DNA of 64,000 nt from Apopatosoma sp963618495 (GTDB lineage: Bacteria; Bacillota; Clostridia; Oscillospirales; CAG-272). The stretch covers positions 62,001-126,000 of the forward strand of contig CAVESF010000001.1 in assembly GCA_963618495.1 (NCBI GenBank), written 5' to 3'. The translations under genes and the position numbers were made by a program. The stretch's first letter is position 1; the number at the start of each line of letters is the position of its first letter. Shown piece after piece: positions 31,530 to 40,746 of the stretch. Under the pieces are notes generated by a model, which was not told the DNA's origin, made no database searches, and saw only the letters and a list, made by a program, of their open reading frames with translations.

Positions 31530-33764
31530 ATGAGAGAGGAAAAATACAGCGTTTCGGGGATGTCGTGTGCCGCCTGCAGCAGTGCCGTCGAGCGTGTCAC
31601 ACGCAAGCTGGACGGAGTCGAACGCGCCGACGTCAATCTGACCACCGGCAAGCTCATCGTCTGCTATGACGAAAACAAGGTCACACCCGAAATGATAATC
31701 GAAAAGGTCACAAAATGCGGTTTTGGCATAGAAAAGGATTCGCCCGAAGCCGAAGCAAAGCCGAAAGAGAAAAAAGCGGAGCACGAGGATTACGGGCTGA
31801 AAAGGCTCATCACAGCGGCGATTTTCTCCGCTCTTCTCCTGTATGTCAGCATGGGAAAGATGATGATTTCTTCCCTGCCCTTGCCGTCCATCATGGATAT
31901 GAGCAGTCATCCCGTAAACTATGCGCTTACCCAGCTCCTGCTGACGGTACCCGTCATGATAGCCGGCAAGAAATTCTTCATTTCCGGCTTCCGTGCGCTT
32001 TTTCACAAGGCGCCGAATATGGATACGCTCGTGGCGATAGGCAGCTCCTGCTCGTTTATTTACAGCGTGGTTATAACATACACGCTTTCCGACCGCCCGC
32101 ATAATGTCCATGGGCTTTATTTCGAGTCTGCGGCTATCGTCATAACGCTCGTCATGCTCGGCAAATATTTTGAGGCACGCAGTAAAAAGAAAACGAAAAG
32201 TGCCATCGAAAAGCTCATTTCGCTTGCACCCGATACGGCGCTCCTGCGCGATGCCTCAGGCAATATAAGGGAAGTTCCTTCTTCCTCGCTTGTGCGCGAT
32301 GATATCGTACTCGTGAAGCCCGGCGCAAAGATTCCGCAGGACGGCATTATAGCAGAAGGAAGCTCGGGCGTTGACGAATCGATGCTCACGGGTGAATCGA
32401 TGCCTGTTTTCAAAAATGTCGGCGATAAGGTCATCGGCGGCAGTATAAATACCGACGGCGCGCTCACCGTCAGGGTCACAAACACTGGCGCAGACAGCGT
32501 TCTCTCCAAGATAGTGAAATTTGTCGAGGACGCGCAGGGAAAGAAAGCGCCGATATCCAAGACAGCAGATAAGGTGGCGGGCGTTTTCGTGCCGGCAGTC
32601 ATCTCCATCGCCGTAGCGGCGGCGATAATCTGGGCTATCGCGGGCAAGGATATCGCATTTATTCTGAAAGTATTCACCTCTGTGCTCGTCATCGCATGTC
32701 CGTGCGCACTCGGACTTGCCACGCCGACAGCCATCATGGTCGGCACAGGTCTCGGCGCTTCGCACGGCATACTGATACGCGACGGCGAAACGCTTGAAAT
32801 AACGCACAAGACAAATGTCGTGATACTCGACAAAACGGGAACGATAACAAAAGGCGAACCCGAGGTCACATCCGTGATATGCGGAGATGGCACTGATGAA
32901 GCCGAGCTTCTCGCCATTGCCGGATCTGCGGAATCGCTCTCCGAGCATCCGCTCGCGCAGGCTATAGTGAAATATGCCGAGGGCAAAAACGCCGCCAAAA
33001 AGGATGTTTCGGATTTCCGCGCCATCTCCGGCAAAGGAATTTCCTGCAAGGTTGACGGCAGTGATATCCTGATAGGAAACAGCAGGCTGATAGACGAATC
33101 CGCGGCGCTCAATCCGCTTGAAGCCAACGCCGCTTCCCTTGCCGCCAAGGGTCAGACGCCCATGAGCGTCATCGAAAACGGCAAGGTCATCGGCATAATA
33201 AGCGTTGCCGATACGATAAAGGAAACGAGCCGCGAAGCCATAGCAAAGCTTCACGAATCCGGAATAAAAACCGTCATGCTCACGGGCGACAACCGCGCCG
33301 CCGCCGATTATATCGGCAAGGAAGCAGGAGTTGACGAGGTTATAGCCGAGGCACTCCCCGAGGATAAGGCAAGAATAGTAGAAGAATACCGCGGCAAGGG
33401 CAATACAGTCATGATGGTCGGCGACGGCATAAACGATGCGCCCGCCCTCACGAGTGCCGATGTCGGCTGTGCTATCGGAAGCGGAAGCGATATAGCAATA
33501 GAATCAGGAGATATCGCGCTGATGAAGAGCGACCTCATGGATGTTTATCGCGCGATAAAGCTGAGCCGCTATACAATAACTGATATCAAGGAAAATCTCT
33601 TCTGGGCTTTCTGCTACAATACTATAGGAATTCCCGTAGCGGCAGGTCTGCTCTATGCTTTCGGCGGTCCCCTGCTCAATCCCATGATAGCGGGACTGGC
33701 GATGTCGCTCTCCTCCGTCTGCGTCGTATGCAATGCCCTGCGCCTGAGAGGTAAGAAATTATGA
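31530..33764 (+). CDS. copA: Copper-exporting P-type ATPase CopA
   Basis: A 744-residue P1B-type ATPase. It has one N-terminal heavy-metal-binding domain (SGMSCAACSSAVERV, with CxxC), eight predicted membrane helices, the transmembrane metal site CPCALGLATPTA, the phosphorylation site DKTGTITKGEP and the hinge GDGINDAPALTSADVG. The CPC motif marks Cu(I)/Ag(I) transport. The N-terminal domain number is low, as is usual in bacteria. An ATG 7 bases after CGGAGG starts it. It overlaps csoR by four bases, so the pump, its sensor and the CopZ chaperone are one copper-resistance operon. Confidence 0.95.
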   Translation: MREEKYSVSGMSCAACSSAVERVTRKLDGVERADVNLTTGKLIVCYDENKVTPEMIIEKVTKCGFGIEKDSPEAEAKPKEKKAEHEDYGLKRLITAAIFSALLLYVSMGKMMISSLPLPSIMDMSSHPVNYALTQLLLTVPVMIAGKKFFISGFRALFHKAPNMDTLVAIGSSCSFIYSVVITYTLSDRPHNVHGLYFESAAIVITLVMLGKYFEARSKKKTKSAIEKLISLAPDTALLRDASGNIREVPSSSLVRDDIVLVKPGAKIPQDGIIAEGSSGVDESMLTGESMPVFKNVGDKVIGGSINTDGALTVRVTNTGADSVLSKIVKFVEDAQGKKAPISKTADKVAGVFVPAVISIAVAAAIIWAIAGKDIAFILKVFTSVLVIACPCALGLATPTAIMVGTGLGASHGILIRDGETLEITHKTNVVILDKTGTITKGEPEVTSVICGDGTDEAELLAIAGSAESLSEHPLAQAIVKYAEGKNAAKKDVSDFRAISGKGISCKVDGSDILIGNSRLIDESAALNPLEANAASLAAKGQTPMSVIENGKVIGIISVADTIKETSREAIAKLHESGIKTVMLTGDNRAAADYIGKEAGVDEVIAEALPEDKARIVEEYRGKGNTVMMVGDGINDAPALTSADVGCAIGSGSDIAIESGDIALMKSDLMDVYRAIKLSRYTITDIKENLFWAFCYNTIGIPVAAGLLYAFGGPLLNPMIAGLAMSLSSVCVVCNALRLRGKKL

Positions 33765-34063
33765 GTGAAAAAGAAATATGCCCCTGTTGCGCACGGAAAA
33801 AGGAGCGCACGCCAGAGGAGCACCGTTCTCTGCAAAACCGCCTCAGCCGCATAGAGGGACAAATCCGCGGACTGCGCAATATGATTGACAATGACGCGTA
33901 CTGCATCGATGTGCTGACGCAAGCCTGCGCCGCAAAAAGCGCGCTTGAAGCTTTCATGCGTGAGATGATAGCAAGCCATATGAAAACCTGCGTGGCGCAC
34001 GACCTTCGCGAAGGCGATGACAGCAGCATAGACGAACTGATAAATATACTGAAAAAAATTTAA
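33761..34063 (+). CDS. csoR: Copper-sensing repressor CsoR
   Basis: A 100-residue all-helical DNA-binding protein of the CsoR/RcnR family. RLSRIEGQIRGLRNMI is the family signature, and the copper site C-H-C is visible as YC in DNDAYCIDVLTQ and as H and C in SHMKTCV. An N-terminal CPCC-like motif (CPCCARKK) is additional and may bind metal or be unstructured. It overlaps copA by four bases (ATGA). Binding of Cu(I) releases it from the TACCC-type box upstream of copA. The family also includes non-copper members, but operon and operator support copper. Confidence 0.9.
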   Translation: MSEKEICPCCARKKERTPEEHRSLQNRLSRIEGQIRGLRNMIDNDAYCIDVLTQACAAKSALEAFMREMIASHMKTCVAHDLREGDDSSIDELINILKKI

Positions 34064-34090
34064 TTGCCGAAAGGCGGAAAGGAAATAAAA

Positions 34091-34285
34091 ATGACTGTAC
34101 TTAAAGTGGAGGCAATGCACTGTCCGCATTGCGTGGCAAGAATAGAAAAAGCTCTCTCCGAAGCGGGACTGAAATTCTCCGTTTCGCTCGAAAAAAAGAC
34201 CGTCACGATAGACGGCTGTGACGGTTGCGTGAAAAAGGCCGTTGAAGTGCTCGATGACCTCGGCTTCGATGCCGTAAAAGCGTAA
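34091..34285 (+). CDS. copZ: Copper chaperone CopZ / heavy-metal-associated domain protein
   Basis: A 64-residue single HMA domain of beta-alpha-beta type. The metal loop reads MHCPHCVARIE, thus CxxC with histidine as the usual variable residue. A second pair, CDGC, lies near residue 46 where the family normally has none. The start is the ATG at 34091 after GGAAAGGA; an in-frame TTG upstream has no site. It should carry Cu(I) in the cytosol and hand it to CopA. It is the last gene before a terminator. Confidence 0.82.
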   Translation: MTVLKVEAMHCPHCVARIEKALSEAGLKFSVSLEKKTVTIDGCDGCVKKAVEVLDDLGFDAVKA

Positions 34286-34297
34286 AAGAATATGAAG

Positions 34298-34326
34298 AGT
34301 CCCGCTCGCCGCGAGACTTTTTTATT
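34298..34326 (+). terminator. Terminator of the copper operon
   Basis: AGTC (34298-34301) and GACT (34315-34318) close a stem continued by CGC/GCG with one mismatch; TTTTTTATTTT follows. Confidence 0.7.
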
Positions 34327-34403
34327 TTCATTCATATTCCCGTTCCCTGCCGAATAAGATTTACCAAAACAAAAAATGCGAAAGCAAAAAGCGGAGGAAC
34401 AAT

Positions 34404-35339
34404 ATGAACGCAAATAAGTACAAGCCCGAAGGAATGAATTCCGGCGCAGAACAGAGCGATTTTTCTCTTGCGGCGCTTGAAAAAGCAAGAGAAACAGGCA
34501 AAATACTCGAGGCTGTGGCAAGCGTTTGCACGCCCGAAATGTCGCTGAAAGTAAATCTCGGCTCTGTCATCGGCATCATTCCGAAAGAGGAAACCGTACT
34601 CACGCAGGAGAACGAAAAGATAAAAGATATCGCCGTCATCACCCGCGTAAGCAAGCCCGTATGCTTCAAAATAACAGGCTTTGAGAAAAGAGGCGACACG
34701 ACAGTAGCCCTGCTCTCGCGCAGACTCGCACAGGAGGAATGTATGCGTTCCTGTCTCATGTGCCTCGAAGCAGGCGATGTCATAGACGCAAAAGTGACGC
34801 ATCTCGAGCCTTTCGGTGCTTTCTGCGATATAGGCTGCGGCATAGTTTCGCTCCTGCCGATAGATTCCATTTCCGTTTCCCGCATATCTCATCCGCGCGA
34901 CCGCTTCTATACGGGAATGGAGATAAAAGCCATAATAAAAAGCATAGACTACGACAGCGGCAGAATATACCTTTCGCACAAGGAGCTGCTCGGCACATGG
35001 GAAGAAAATGTCGCCCGCTTCTCAGTCGGTCAGACCGTATCTGGTATCATCCGCAGTACCGAGCCATACGGAATCTTCATAGAGCTTGCGCCGAATCTCG
35101 CAGGGCTTGCCGAGATAAAAGACGGCGCCGTGACAGGTCAGAGCGCCGCGGTATACATAAAAAACATCATTCCCGAGAAAATGAAAGTCAAGCTTGCCCT
35201 TATAGATTCATATTTTCCCGCATCCGCCGCGCCAGCACCATTTGAATATTTCACCGATGCCACGCATATAGACAGATGGGTTTATTCGCCCGAAAATTCG
35301 TCAAAACTCGTAGAAACGGTATTCGACGGTGAAGTTTAA
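34404..35339 (+). CDS. S1 RNA-binding domain protein
   Basis: A 311-residue protein with at least two S1 (OB-fold) domains: one at about 125-195 (GDVIDAKVTHLEPFGAFCDIG, and IYLSHKELLGTWEENV at the exit), another at about 205-270 (GQTVSGIIRSTEPYGIFIELA). The first 115 residues look like a weaker S1 repeat with SLKVNLGSVIGIIPKEE. It resembles the short RpsA-like proteins of Clostridia, which probably bind mRNA or ribosomes but lack a settled function. It starts at the ATG after GCGGAGG and stands alone behind the copper terminator. Confidence 0.8.
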   Translation: MNANKYKPEGMNSGAEQSDFSLAALEKARETGKILEAVASVCTPEMSLKVNLGSVIGIIPKEETVLTQENEKIKDIAVITRVSKPVCFKITGFEKRGDTTVALLSRRLAQEECMRSCLMCLEAGDVIDAKVTHLEPFGAFCDIGCGIVSLLPIDSISVSRISHPRDRFYTGMEIKAIIKSIDYDSGRIYLSHKELLGTWEENVARFSVGQTVSGIIRSTEPYGIFIELAPNLAGLAEIKDGAVTGQSAAVYIKNIIPEKMKVKLALIDSYFPASAAPAPFEYFTDATHIDRWVYSPENSSKLVETVFDGEV

Positions 35340-35359
35340 TAAATATTTATAATTTCTTC

Positions 35360-35388
35360 TTGAAATATTATTCTCTTTGTGCTAATAT
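35360..35388 (+). promoter_or_regulatory. Promoter of the rhamnosidase-like gene
   Basis: TTGAAA (35360-35365) and TAATAT (35383-35388), 17 bases apart. Confidence 0.45.
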
Positions 35389-35423
35389 AAGTTAATAAAA
35401 ATATTTTCAGAGGAGAAAACAGA

Positions 35424-37586
35424 ATGACGGAATATTCCTTTAAAAAAGCCGTTCCCGTCTGGGAGGAAGGCAAAGAAAAAGAAATGAATTATTGGCTCTG
35501 CTTCCGCACCGAGGCAGGAAAGCATGAAAACATCACTCTCGCGCTGACAGGCTCGAGCGCATATATTGTAAAGGTAAACGGCGAATTTGTCGCGTTCGGT
35601 CCCGCAAGATGCGCACATGGCTTCTACCGCGTGGATGAGCTTCCGCTCACTTCTCTCTGCACGGCGGAGAAAAATATCATTTCGATAACCGTCCTCGGCT
35701 ACAATTGCTCAAGCTTCTATCATCTCTGCCAGCCATCGTTTCTCTGCGCGGAGCTTATCTGCGACGGCAAGGTGACAGCCGCAACAGGAGCGGACGGCTT
35801 TATCGCCCGCTATGTCTGCGAGCATGAGCAGAAGGTGGAAAAATTCAGCTATCAGCGTACATTCACCGAGGTTTACAATTTCGATTCATCATATCGCGAT
35901 TTCGAGATAGCATCCGACGTCTCTGCTATGGCGCAGGTGAAACTCGTGCCCACAGAGAAAAAGACCTTCATCGCGAGAGACAGCGCGCTGAACACATATT
36001 ATCATGTTCCCGTAAAAAAAATCGTGCGCCGCGGCGCATTTGATGTCGGCGACTACAGCTCAACCATCGGTTACGGCAGACACATAAAGGATATTTCCTA
36101 TAAAATGACAGGCTTCACTCTCGACGAAGTTACAACAAACTCGTTGCTCGAAGCAAGAAACATCGAAAATAAAGATATCGAATCGGCAGACATCCCCGCC
36201 GACTGTGCCGATATCGAAAAGAATCGCTTTGCCGTTTTTGCGTTTGAACGGGATACAACGGGACAGATAGAATTCGAAGTCGTCTGCGATGACGATGCCG
36301 AGATTCTCGTGACATTCAGCGAGCTTCTTGAAAAGAGCGGAAGCGAGCCTGTCGATTTCCGCCATGCGGGGCTTGTCTGCTCCATGATATGGCGGCTGAA
36401 AAAGGGAAAGTATCATCTCTCCACAGCCGAGCCGTATACGGCAATGTATATCAAATTCGCCGCCAAAAAGGCAAACATCCGCGTTTCCCGCGTCGGCATG
36501 AATTATTTCGGCGCCGATATGCCGAAAAAAGCATATGCGGGAAGCGACAGCGCACTCGGCAAAATATTCGACGCCGCAATAGAAACATATCGTCAGAATA
36601 CTTTCACCATATATATGGACTGCCCATCGCGCGAGCGCGCCGGCTGGCTCTGCGACAGCTTCTTTACCTCCCGCGTGGAAAAGCTGCTTACAGGCAAAAG
36701 CGAGGTGGAAAAAGTTTTCCTCGAAAATTTCCTGCTTCCCGAAAGCTTTGAGGCACTCCCGCAGGGTATGCTTCCGATGTGCTATCCCGGCGATCACAGA
36801 AACGGCAATTTCATCCCAAACTGGGCAATGTGGTATGTGCTTGAGCTGGAGGAATATCTTGCAAGAACAGGCGACCGCACCTTAGTCGACTCGGCCGAGA
36901 AAAATGTTTACGCCCTGCTTGATTACTTCAGCCGTTTTGAAAACGAATTTTCCCTGCTTGAAAAGCTTGCCGGTTGGGTTTTCGTGGAATGGTCAAAGTC
37001 GAATGAGCTCACACAGGATGTGAATTTCCCGACAAACATGCTCTATGCCCGTATGCTTGAAAGTGTTGCCCGCCTCTATGACGACGACAGTGCCATGACA
37101 AAAGCACAGAAAATAAAGGAGGCCATAAACAGGCTGTCGTTCACAGGCGGATTTTACTGTGACAATGCCGTGCGCAGCACCGACGGAAGTCTTGTGCTCT
37201 CCGGCAAATATACAGAGAGCTGTCAGTATTATGCCTTCTTCTGCGGCACGGCTACCTTTGAAAGCCGTCCCGAGCTCTGGCAGATAATGCGCGATGATTT
37301 CGGTCCCGGCAGAGTCGATGTATGGCCCGACTTCCGTGAAGACGCCAAGTGGAAAAATGTATATCCGTCAAATGCCTTTATCGGCGATTATCTGCGACTT
37401 GAGCTGATTTACCTCTCGGGCGACTATGATAAACTGACAGAGGATATCAGGAGTTTCTTTACAAAAATGGCTGAAACGACAGGCACGCTCTGGGAGAACG
37501 AAACCTCCAGCGCAAGTTGCAATCACGGCTTTGCCTCTCATGTGCTCTACTGGATGGATAAACTCGGCATGGTGAAAGATATATGA
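35424..37586 (+). CDS. Alpha-L-rhamnosidase-like glycosidase (GH78-type)
   Basis: A 720-residue cytoplasmic protein without signal peptide. The first half is beta-rich, and from about residue 370 a six-hairpin (alpha/alpha)6 barrel follows. The stretch TIYMDCPSRERAGWLCDS, near residues 395-412, is the counterpart of the GH78 signature (DCPQRDERLGW in many members), which carries catalytic acidic residues. It should release terminal rhamnose, or a related sugar, from imported glycosides. It is followed 20 bases later by the VTT gene. No rhamnose pathway genes are near, so the substrate is uncertain. Confidence 0.78.
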   Translation: MTEYSFKKAVPVWEEGKEKEMNYWLCFRTEAGKHENITLALTGSSAYIVKVNGEFVAFGPARCAHGFYRVDELPLTSLCTAEKNIISITVLGYNCSSFYHLCQPSFLCAELICDGKVTAATGADGFIARYVCEHEQKVEKFSYQRTFTEVYNFDSSYRDFEIASDVSAMAQVKLVPTEKKTFIARDSALNTYYHVPVKKIVRRGAFDVGDYSSTIGYGRHIKDISYKMTGFTLDEVTTNSLLEARNIENKDIESADIPADCADIEKNRFAVFAFERDTTGQIEFEVVCDDDAEILVTFSELLEKSGSEPVDFRHAGLVCSMIWRLKKGKYHLSTAEPYTAMYIKFAAKKANIRVSRVGMNYFGADMPKKAYAGSDSALGKIFDAAIETYRQNTFTIYMDCPSRERAGWLCDSFFTSRVEKLLTGKSEVEKVFLENFLLPESFEALPQGMLPMCYPGDHRNGNFIPNWAMWYVLELEEYLARTGDRTLVDSAEKNVYALLDYFSRFENEFSLLEKLAGWVFVEWSKSNELTQDVNFPTNMLYARMLESVARLYDDDSAMTKAQKIKEAINRLSFTGGFYCDNAVRSTDGSLVLSGKYTESCQYYAFFCGTATFESRPELWQIMRDDFGPGRVDVWPDFREDAKWKNVYPSNAFIGDYLRLELIYLSGDYDKLTEDIRSFFTKMAETTGTLWENETSSASCNHGFASHVLYWMDKLGMVKDI

Positions 37587-37605
37587 TTTCATGCGGATGT
37601 GAAAA

Positions 37606-38283
37606 ATGAAAGACAGGAAAAAGTTAATAAAATATATCGTCATGGCGGCTGTGATAATCGCCGCCGTGATATACTTCATCATAAATCCCGTGTCGGCGGA
37701 TAAGCTTTCTTCCCTGCTTGAGAAGAACAATCCAAAAGCCGCCGCAGTGATTCTGCTTCTCTTCTCCGTCAAGGGCTTTGTGCCGGTCATACTTTATATG
37801 GCGCTTGCCGCGGCTTGCGGTCTGCTCTTTGATCTGAAGTATGCCATACCGATAGCCATAGTCGGCACGGTGTTAAATTTCTCCGTTTCATATCTTATAG
37901 GCAGAGTCGGAAAAAACGATGTCAATGCGATGATAGAGAACCATGAGAAGCTGAAAAAATATTATACCAAGAGCGAAAAATATTCTTTTGTGCTTTCGCT
38001 TGCCCTCCATGCCGTGGGACTCCAGAGTGAACTGCTCGGCACATTTTTCGGCTCGCTCGGAATGCCGTATCTGCCGTATATAGCGAGCAGTGTCATCGGC
38101 ACATTCCCCGGTGCCGTGATATGGATAATCCTCGGCGGCAAGAAAGCGCATCTTTCATGGTATGATTTCATTCCCGTCGCCATAGATATCGTGATAATCT
38201 GCATTTCACTATTCTACCTCAAGAAAAAGAGCGCAGGAGCGGCAGTGGACTCCGCCACTGCCGAAAGCGGAAAAACAGAATAA
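37606..38283 (+). CDS. VTT-domain (TVP38/TMEM64, DedA-related) membrane protein
   Basis: A 225-residue polytopic membrane protein with about six hydrophobic segments. It has the family's SNARE-associated core: VPVILYMALAAACGLLF, then GTVLNFSVSYLIGRVG, and further on SALHAVGLQSELLGTFFG-like sequence with a Gly-rich turn (FPGAVIWIILGG). Such proteins are thought to scramble or flip phospholipids; some bear on membrane homeostasis. It follows the rhamnosidase-like gene by 20 bases, but no shared role is evident. Short basic C-terminus. Confidence 0.82.
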   Translation: MKDRKKLIKYIVMAAVIIAAVIYFIINPVSADKLSSLLEKNNPKAAAVILLLFSVKGFVPVILYMALAAACGLLFDLKYAIPIAIVGTVLNFSVSYLIGRVGKNDVNAMIENHEKLKKYYTKSEKYSFVLSLALHAVGLQSELLGTFFGSLGMPYLPYIASSVIGTFPGAVIWIILGGKKAHLSWYDFIPVAIDIVIICISLFYLKKKSAGAAVDSATAESGKTE

Positions 38284-38288
38284 AAAGC

Positions 38289-38318
38289 AAGGGCGGCAAA
38301 AGCCGCCCTTTATACATA
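38289..38318. terminator. Bidirectional terminator between VTT gene and tsf
   Basis: AAGGGCGGC (38289-38297) and GCCGCCCTT (38302-38310) around AAAA; T-rich tails on both strands. Confidence 0.7.
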
Positions 38319-38336
38319 ATCTTACAAAAATGCAAA

Positions 38337-39266
38337 TTACTTCTTGCCTATCATCTTGGCAACTTCGTCGCCGAGATTATCCTCGCGCTTCTGGATGCCT
38401 TCGCCGCGCTCAAAACGCTCAAATCCGGCAATCCTGATGTTTCCGCCGAATTCCTTTGCGCAAGCGGCAACATACTTGCTTACAGTGAGAGACTCGTCCT
38501 TGACATATGTCTGCTCTGTAAGGCAGTTCTGCTCATAGAACTTTCCGAGCTTGCCTGCCGCCATCTTTTCGATGATAGCATCGGGCTTGGAAGCGTTCTT
38601 GGGGTCGTTCTTTATCTGCTCCTTGATGATAGCTGTTTCCTCGGCGATAACGCTTGCGGGAACGGAAGCGGGATCAAGATAAGGTGTTGCATAAGCACCG
38701 AGCTGGAGAGCGATGTTCTTTGCAAAAGCGGCAAAGCCGTGATTATTTACAGCGGCATCGTCAGCCTCAAATCTGATGATAACGCCTGTAACGCCTGCGC
38801 CGTGGATATATGTGCTTGTGATACCCTCAACGATAACAAAGCGTCTGATGGAGATGTTCTCGCCGATAGTGTAAATCTTATCCTTGAGAGCTTCCTCGAC
38901 TGTGAAGTCGGTGCCGTCGAACTTGAGAGCGAAGAGCTTTTCTACCGTAGCGGGCTTAAAAGCGATGATTGTGCGGAGAATGCCCTTTACGAACTCGCCG
39001 AATGTAGCATTCTTGGCAACGAAGTCTGTCTCGGAATTAACCTCGACCATAGCTGTAACATTGCCCTCTTTCATTATATCGACAACGCCTTCTGCGGCGA
39101 TTCTGTCCGCTTTCTTTGCGGCAACGGAAAGACCCTTTTCGCGGAGAAGCTTTATAGCGGCGTCAACATCGCCGTTTGTCTCAACGAGAGCTTTCTTGCA
39201 GTCCATAAGACCTGCGCCTGTTTTCTTCTTGAGGTCGCCGACCATCTGTGCGGAAATATTTGCCAT
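38337..39266 (-). CDS. tsf: Translation elongation factor Ts
   Basis: A 309-residue guanine-nucleotide exchange factor for EF-Tu. It contains the N-terminal UBA-like helix pair MANISAQMVGDLKKKTGAGL and DCKKALVETNGDVDAAI, then EVNSETDFVAKN, the contact site for EF-Tu, and GVTGVIIRFEADD. It lies 48 bases downstream of rpsB on the same strand, the usual rpsB-tsf order. The start is an ATG after AGGAGG. Length is normal for Clostridia. Confidence 0.95.
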   Translation of the reverse strand: MANISAQMVGDLKKKTGAGLMDCKKALVETNGDVDAAIKLLREKGLSVAAKKADRIAAEGVVDIMKEGNVTAMVEVNSETDFVAKNATFGEFVKGILRTIIAFKPATVEKLFALKFDGTDFTVEEALKDKIYTIGENISIRRFVIVEGITSTYIHGAGVTGVIIRFEADDAAVNNHGFAAFAKNIALQLGAYATPYLDPASVPASVIAEETAIIKEQIKNDPKNASKPDAIIEKMAAGKLGKFYEQNCLTEQTYVKDESLTVSKYVAACAKEFGGNIRIAGFERFERGEGIQKREDNLGDEVAKMIGKK

Positions 39267-39314
39267 ATTTTTATCCTCCTGTTTTTTATACTGAATTGTT
39301 GCTTTCTGCCGTGA

Positions 39315-40058
39315 TTATTCGGCAGCGGCTTCTGTAGCTTCCTCTGCTGTCTCTTCGGACTTGGAAGCTGCATCCTCGCCCTGCTTGCCCTCAATAACGG
39401 CGTCGCAAAGAACAGAGGAGATAAGTCTGATGGAACGGATAGCGTCATCGTTTCCGGGGATGATGTAATCCGCATCGTCGGGATCGCAGTTTGTATCAAC
39501 TATAGCGATAACCGGAATACCGAGCTTCTTTGCTTCGAGAATAGCATTGTGCTCTTTTCTCGTGTCAACTACGAAAATAGCGGAGGGAAGCCCCGGCATT
39601 GTCTTGATACCGCCAAGGTTCTTCTCGAGAGCTGTCATTTCTTTCATAAGGTTTGCAACTTCTTTCTTGGGAAGCAGATTGAAAGTGCCGTCCTCCTGCA
39701 TCTTCTCAAGGCTCTCGAGACGGGCAATGCTCTTCTTGATTGTGTTGTAGTTTGTGAGCATACCGCCGAGCCAACGGACATTTACATAGTACATGCCGCA
39801 ACGCTCTGCTTCTTCCTTGATAGCTTCGGCTGCCTGCTTCTTCGTGCCTACGAAGAGAACCGTGCCGCCCTCGGCTGCGAGTTCGCGAACGAAAGCATAA
39901 GCTTCCTCCACCTTTACTATCGTCTTGGAAAGGTCGAGAATGTAAGTGTCGTTTCTCTGTGTGAAGATGTACTCTGCCATCTTAGGGTTCCATCTTCTCT
40001 TGGGGTGTCCGAAATGAACGCCCGCTTCAAGCAACTGTTTGAGTGTGATAACTGCCAT
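39315..40058 (-). CDS. rpsB: 30S ribosomal protein S2
   Basis: A 247-residue small-subunit protein: VITLKQLLEAGVHFGHPKRRWNPKM at the N-terminus, then VLFVGTKKQAAEAIKEEA and the C-terminal GIPVIAIVDTNCDPDDADY. It ends in an acidic Ala/Glu tail. The start is the ATG at 40058, eight bases after AAAGGAG; the frame extends upstream but with no site. A 140-base leader from the promoter at 40199-40227 may contain an S2 control element; this is not proven. Confidence 0.95.
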   Translation of the reverse strand: MAVITLKQLLEAGVHFGHPKRRWNPKMAEYIFTQRNDTYILDLSKTIVKVEEAYAFVRELAAEGGTVLFVGTKKQAAEAIKEEAERCGMYYVNVRWLGGMLTNYNTIKKSIARLESLEKMQEDGTFNLLPKKEVANLMKEMTALEKNLGGIKTMPGLPSAIFVVDTRKEHNAILEAKKLGIPVIAIVDTNCDPDDADYIIPGNDDAIRSIRLISSVLCDAVIEGKQGEDAASKSEETAEEATEAAAE

Positions 40059-40198
40059 TTTAAAACTCCTTTTGGTTTCTTCCGCCACCCGTGCCCACGC
40101 GCGCCAACCGTAATAATGCGGAACCGAAGCACGCCGCCTGCCGGATGTGAGAATTTTATAAATTTTAGTATTCGCGGGCTTCCCCGCAAATCCGATTC

Positions 40199-40227
40199 AT
40201 TTTATCATACCTATTATATATTTGCAA
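40199..40227 (-). promoter_or_regulatory. Promoter of rpsB-tsf
   Basis: TTGCAA (40227-40222) and TAAAAT (40204-40199) on the minus strand, 17 bases apart. The gap 40059-40289 otherwise contains only the rpsB leader and the short GCAAAA/TTTTGC hairpin after ylmC. Confidence 0.5.
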
Positions 40228-40289
40228 GAAAAAAGTGTTTTGTTCACAAAAAGTTTACAATTGAGCTCTGCAAAACGCCGTTTTTGCGC

Positions 40290-40580
40290 CTATTTTCCCT
40301 TTTTGCCGCCCTTGTCATTGCATCCGAGGCGCTCGTATATGTCTATTCCGACATTCACAAGCACAGCATCCGCGCCGAAACACGATATCCTGTCCCACGG
40401 GATGACAAGCTCCTCGCACTTGCCGAAGCCGAATATTCGGCAGTCGAAAAGCACCACTATCGACACAACGCACCCCGTTACAACATTTATCTCAACATCG
40501 TAAATATACCCGAGCCTCTTGCCGTCGCATATATTTATCACCTCTTTGTCGCGCATATCATTTACGCTTACTCTTTCCAT
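40290..40580 (-). CDS. YlmC/YmxH-family PRC-barrel protein
   Basis: A 96-residue protein of the YlmC/YmxH family, small PRC-barrel proteins conserved in spore-forming Bacillota. It reads DMRDKEVINICDGKRLGYIYDVEINVVTG-like, followed by IVIPWDRISCFGADAVLVN-type strands. Its exact biochemical role is unsettled. Its presence is weak evidence that the organism can make spores or descends from ones that could. The start is an ATG seven bases after GAGGTG. It is upstream of rpsB on the same strand. Confidence 0.82.
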   Translation of the reverse strand: MERVSVNDMRDKEVINICDGKRLGYIYDVEINVVTGCVVSIVVLFDCRIFGFGKCEELVIPWDRISCFGADAVLVNVGIDIYERLGCNDKGGKKGK

Positions 40581-40667
40581 ACTTTATCACCTCGTGATAT
40601 TATATGCAAAAAGGCATAGGCGATATTACGGACATATTTTAGATACAAAAAGTTAAAACCGGGTTCA

Positions 40668-40696
40668 TTGACTTATTTTTTACGAAAAAGTATAAT
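40668..40696 (+). promoter_or_regulatory. Promoter of the large MacB-like ABC gene
   Basis: TTGACT (40668-40673) and TATAAT (40691-40696), 17 bases apart. Confidence 0.55.
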
Positions 40697-40746
40697 AATC
40701 ATGTTAAAAAGAAAAATATTGCCCGAAGGAGGCAGATAAAAGGCAA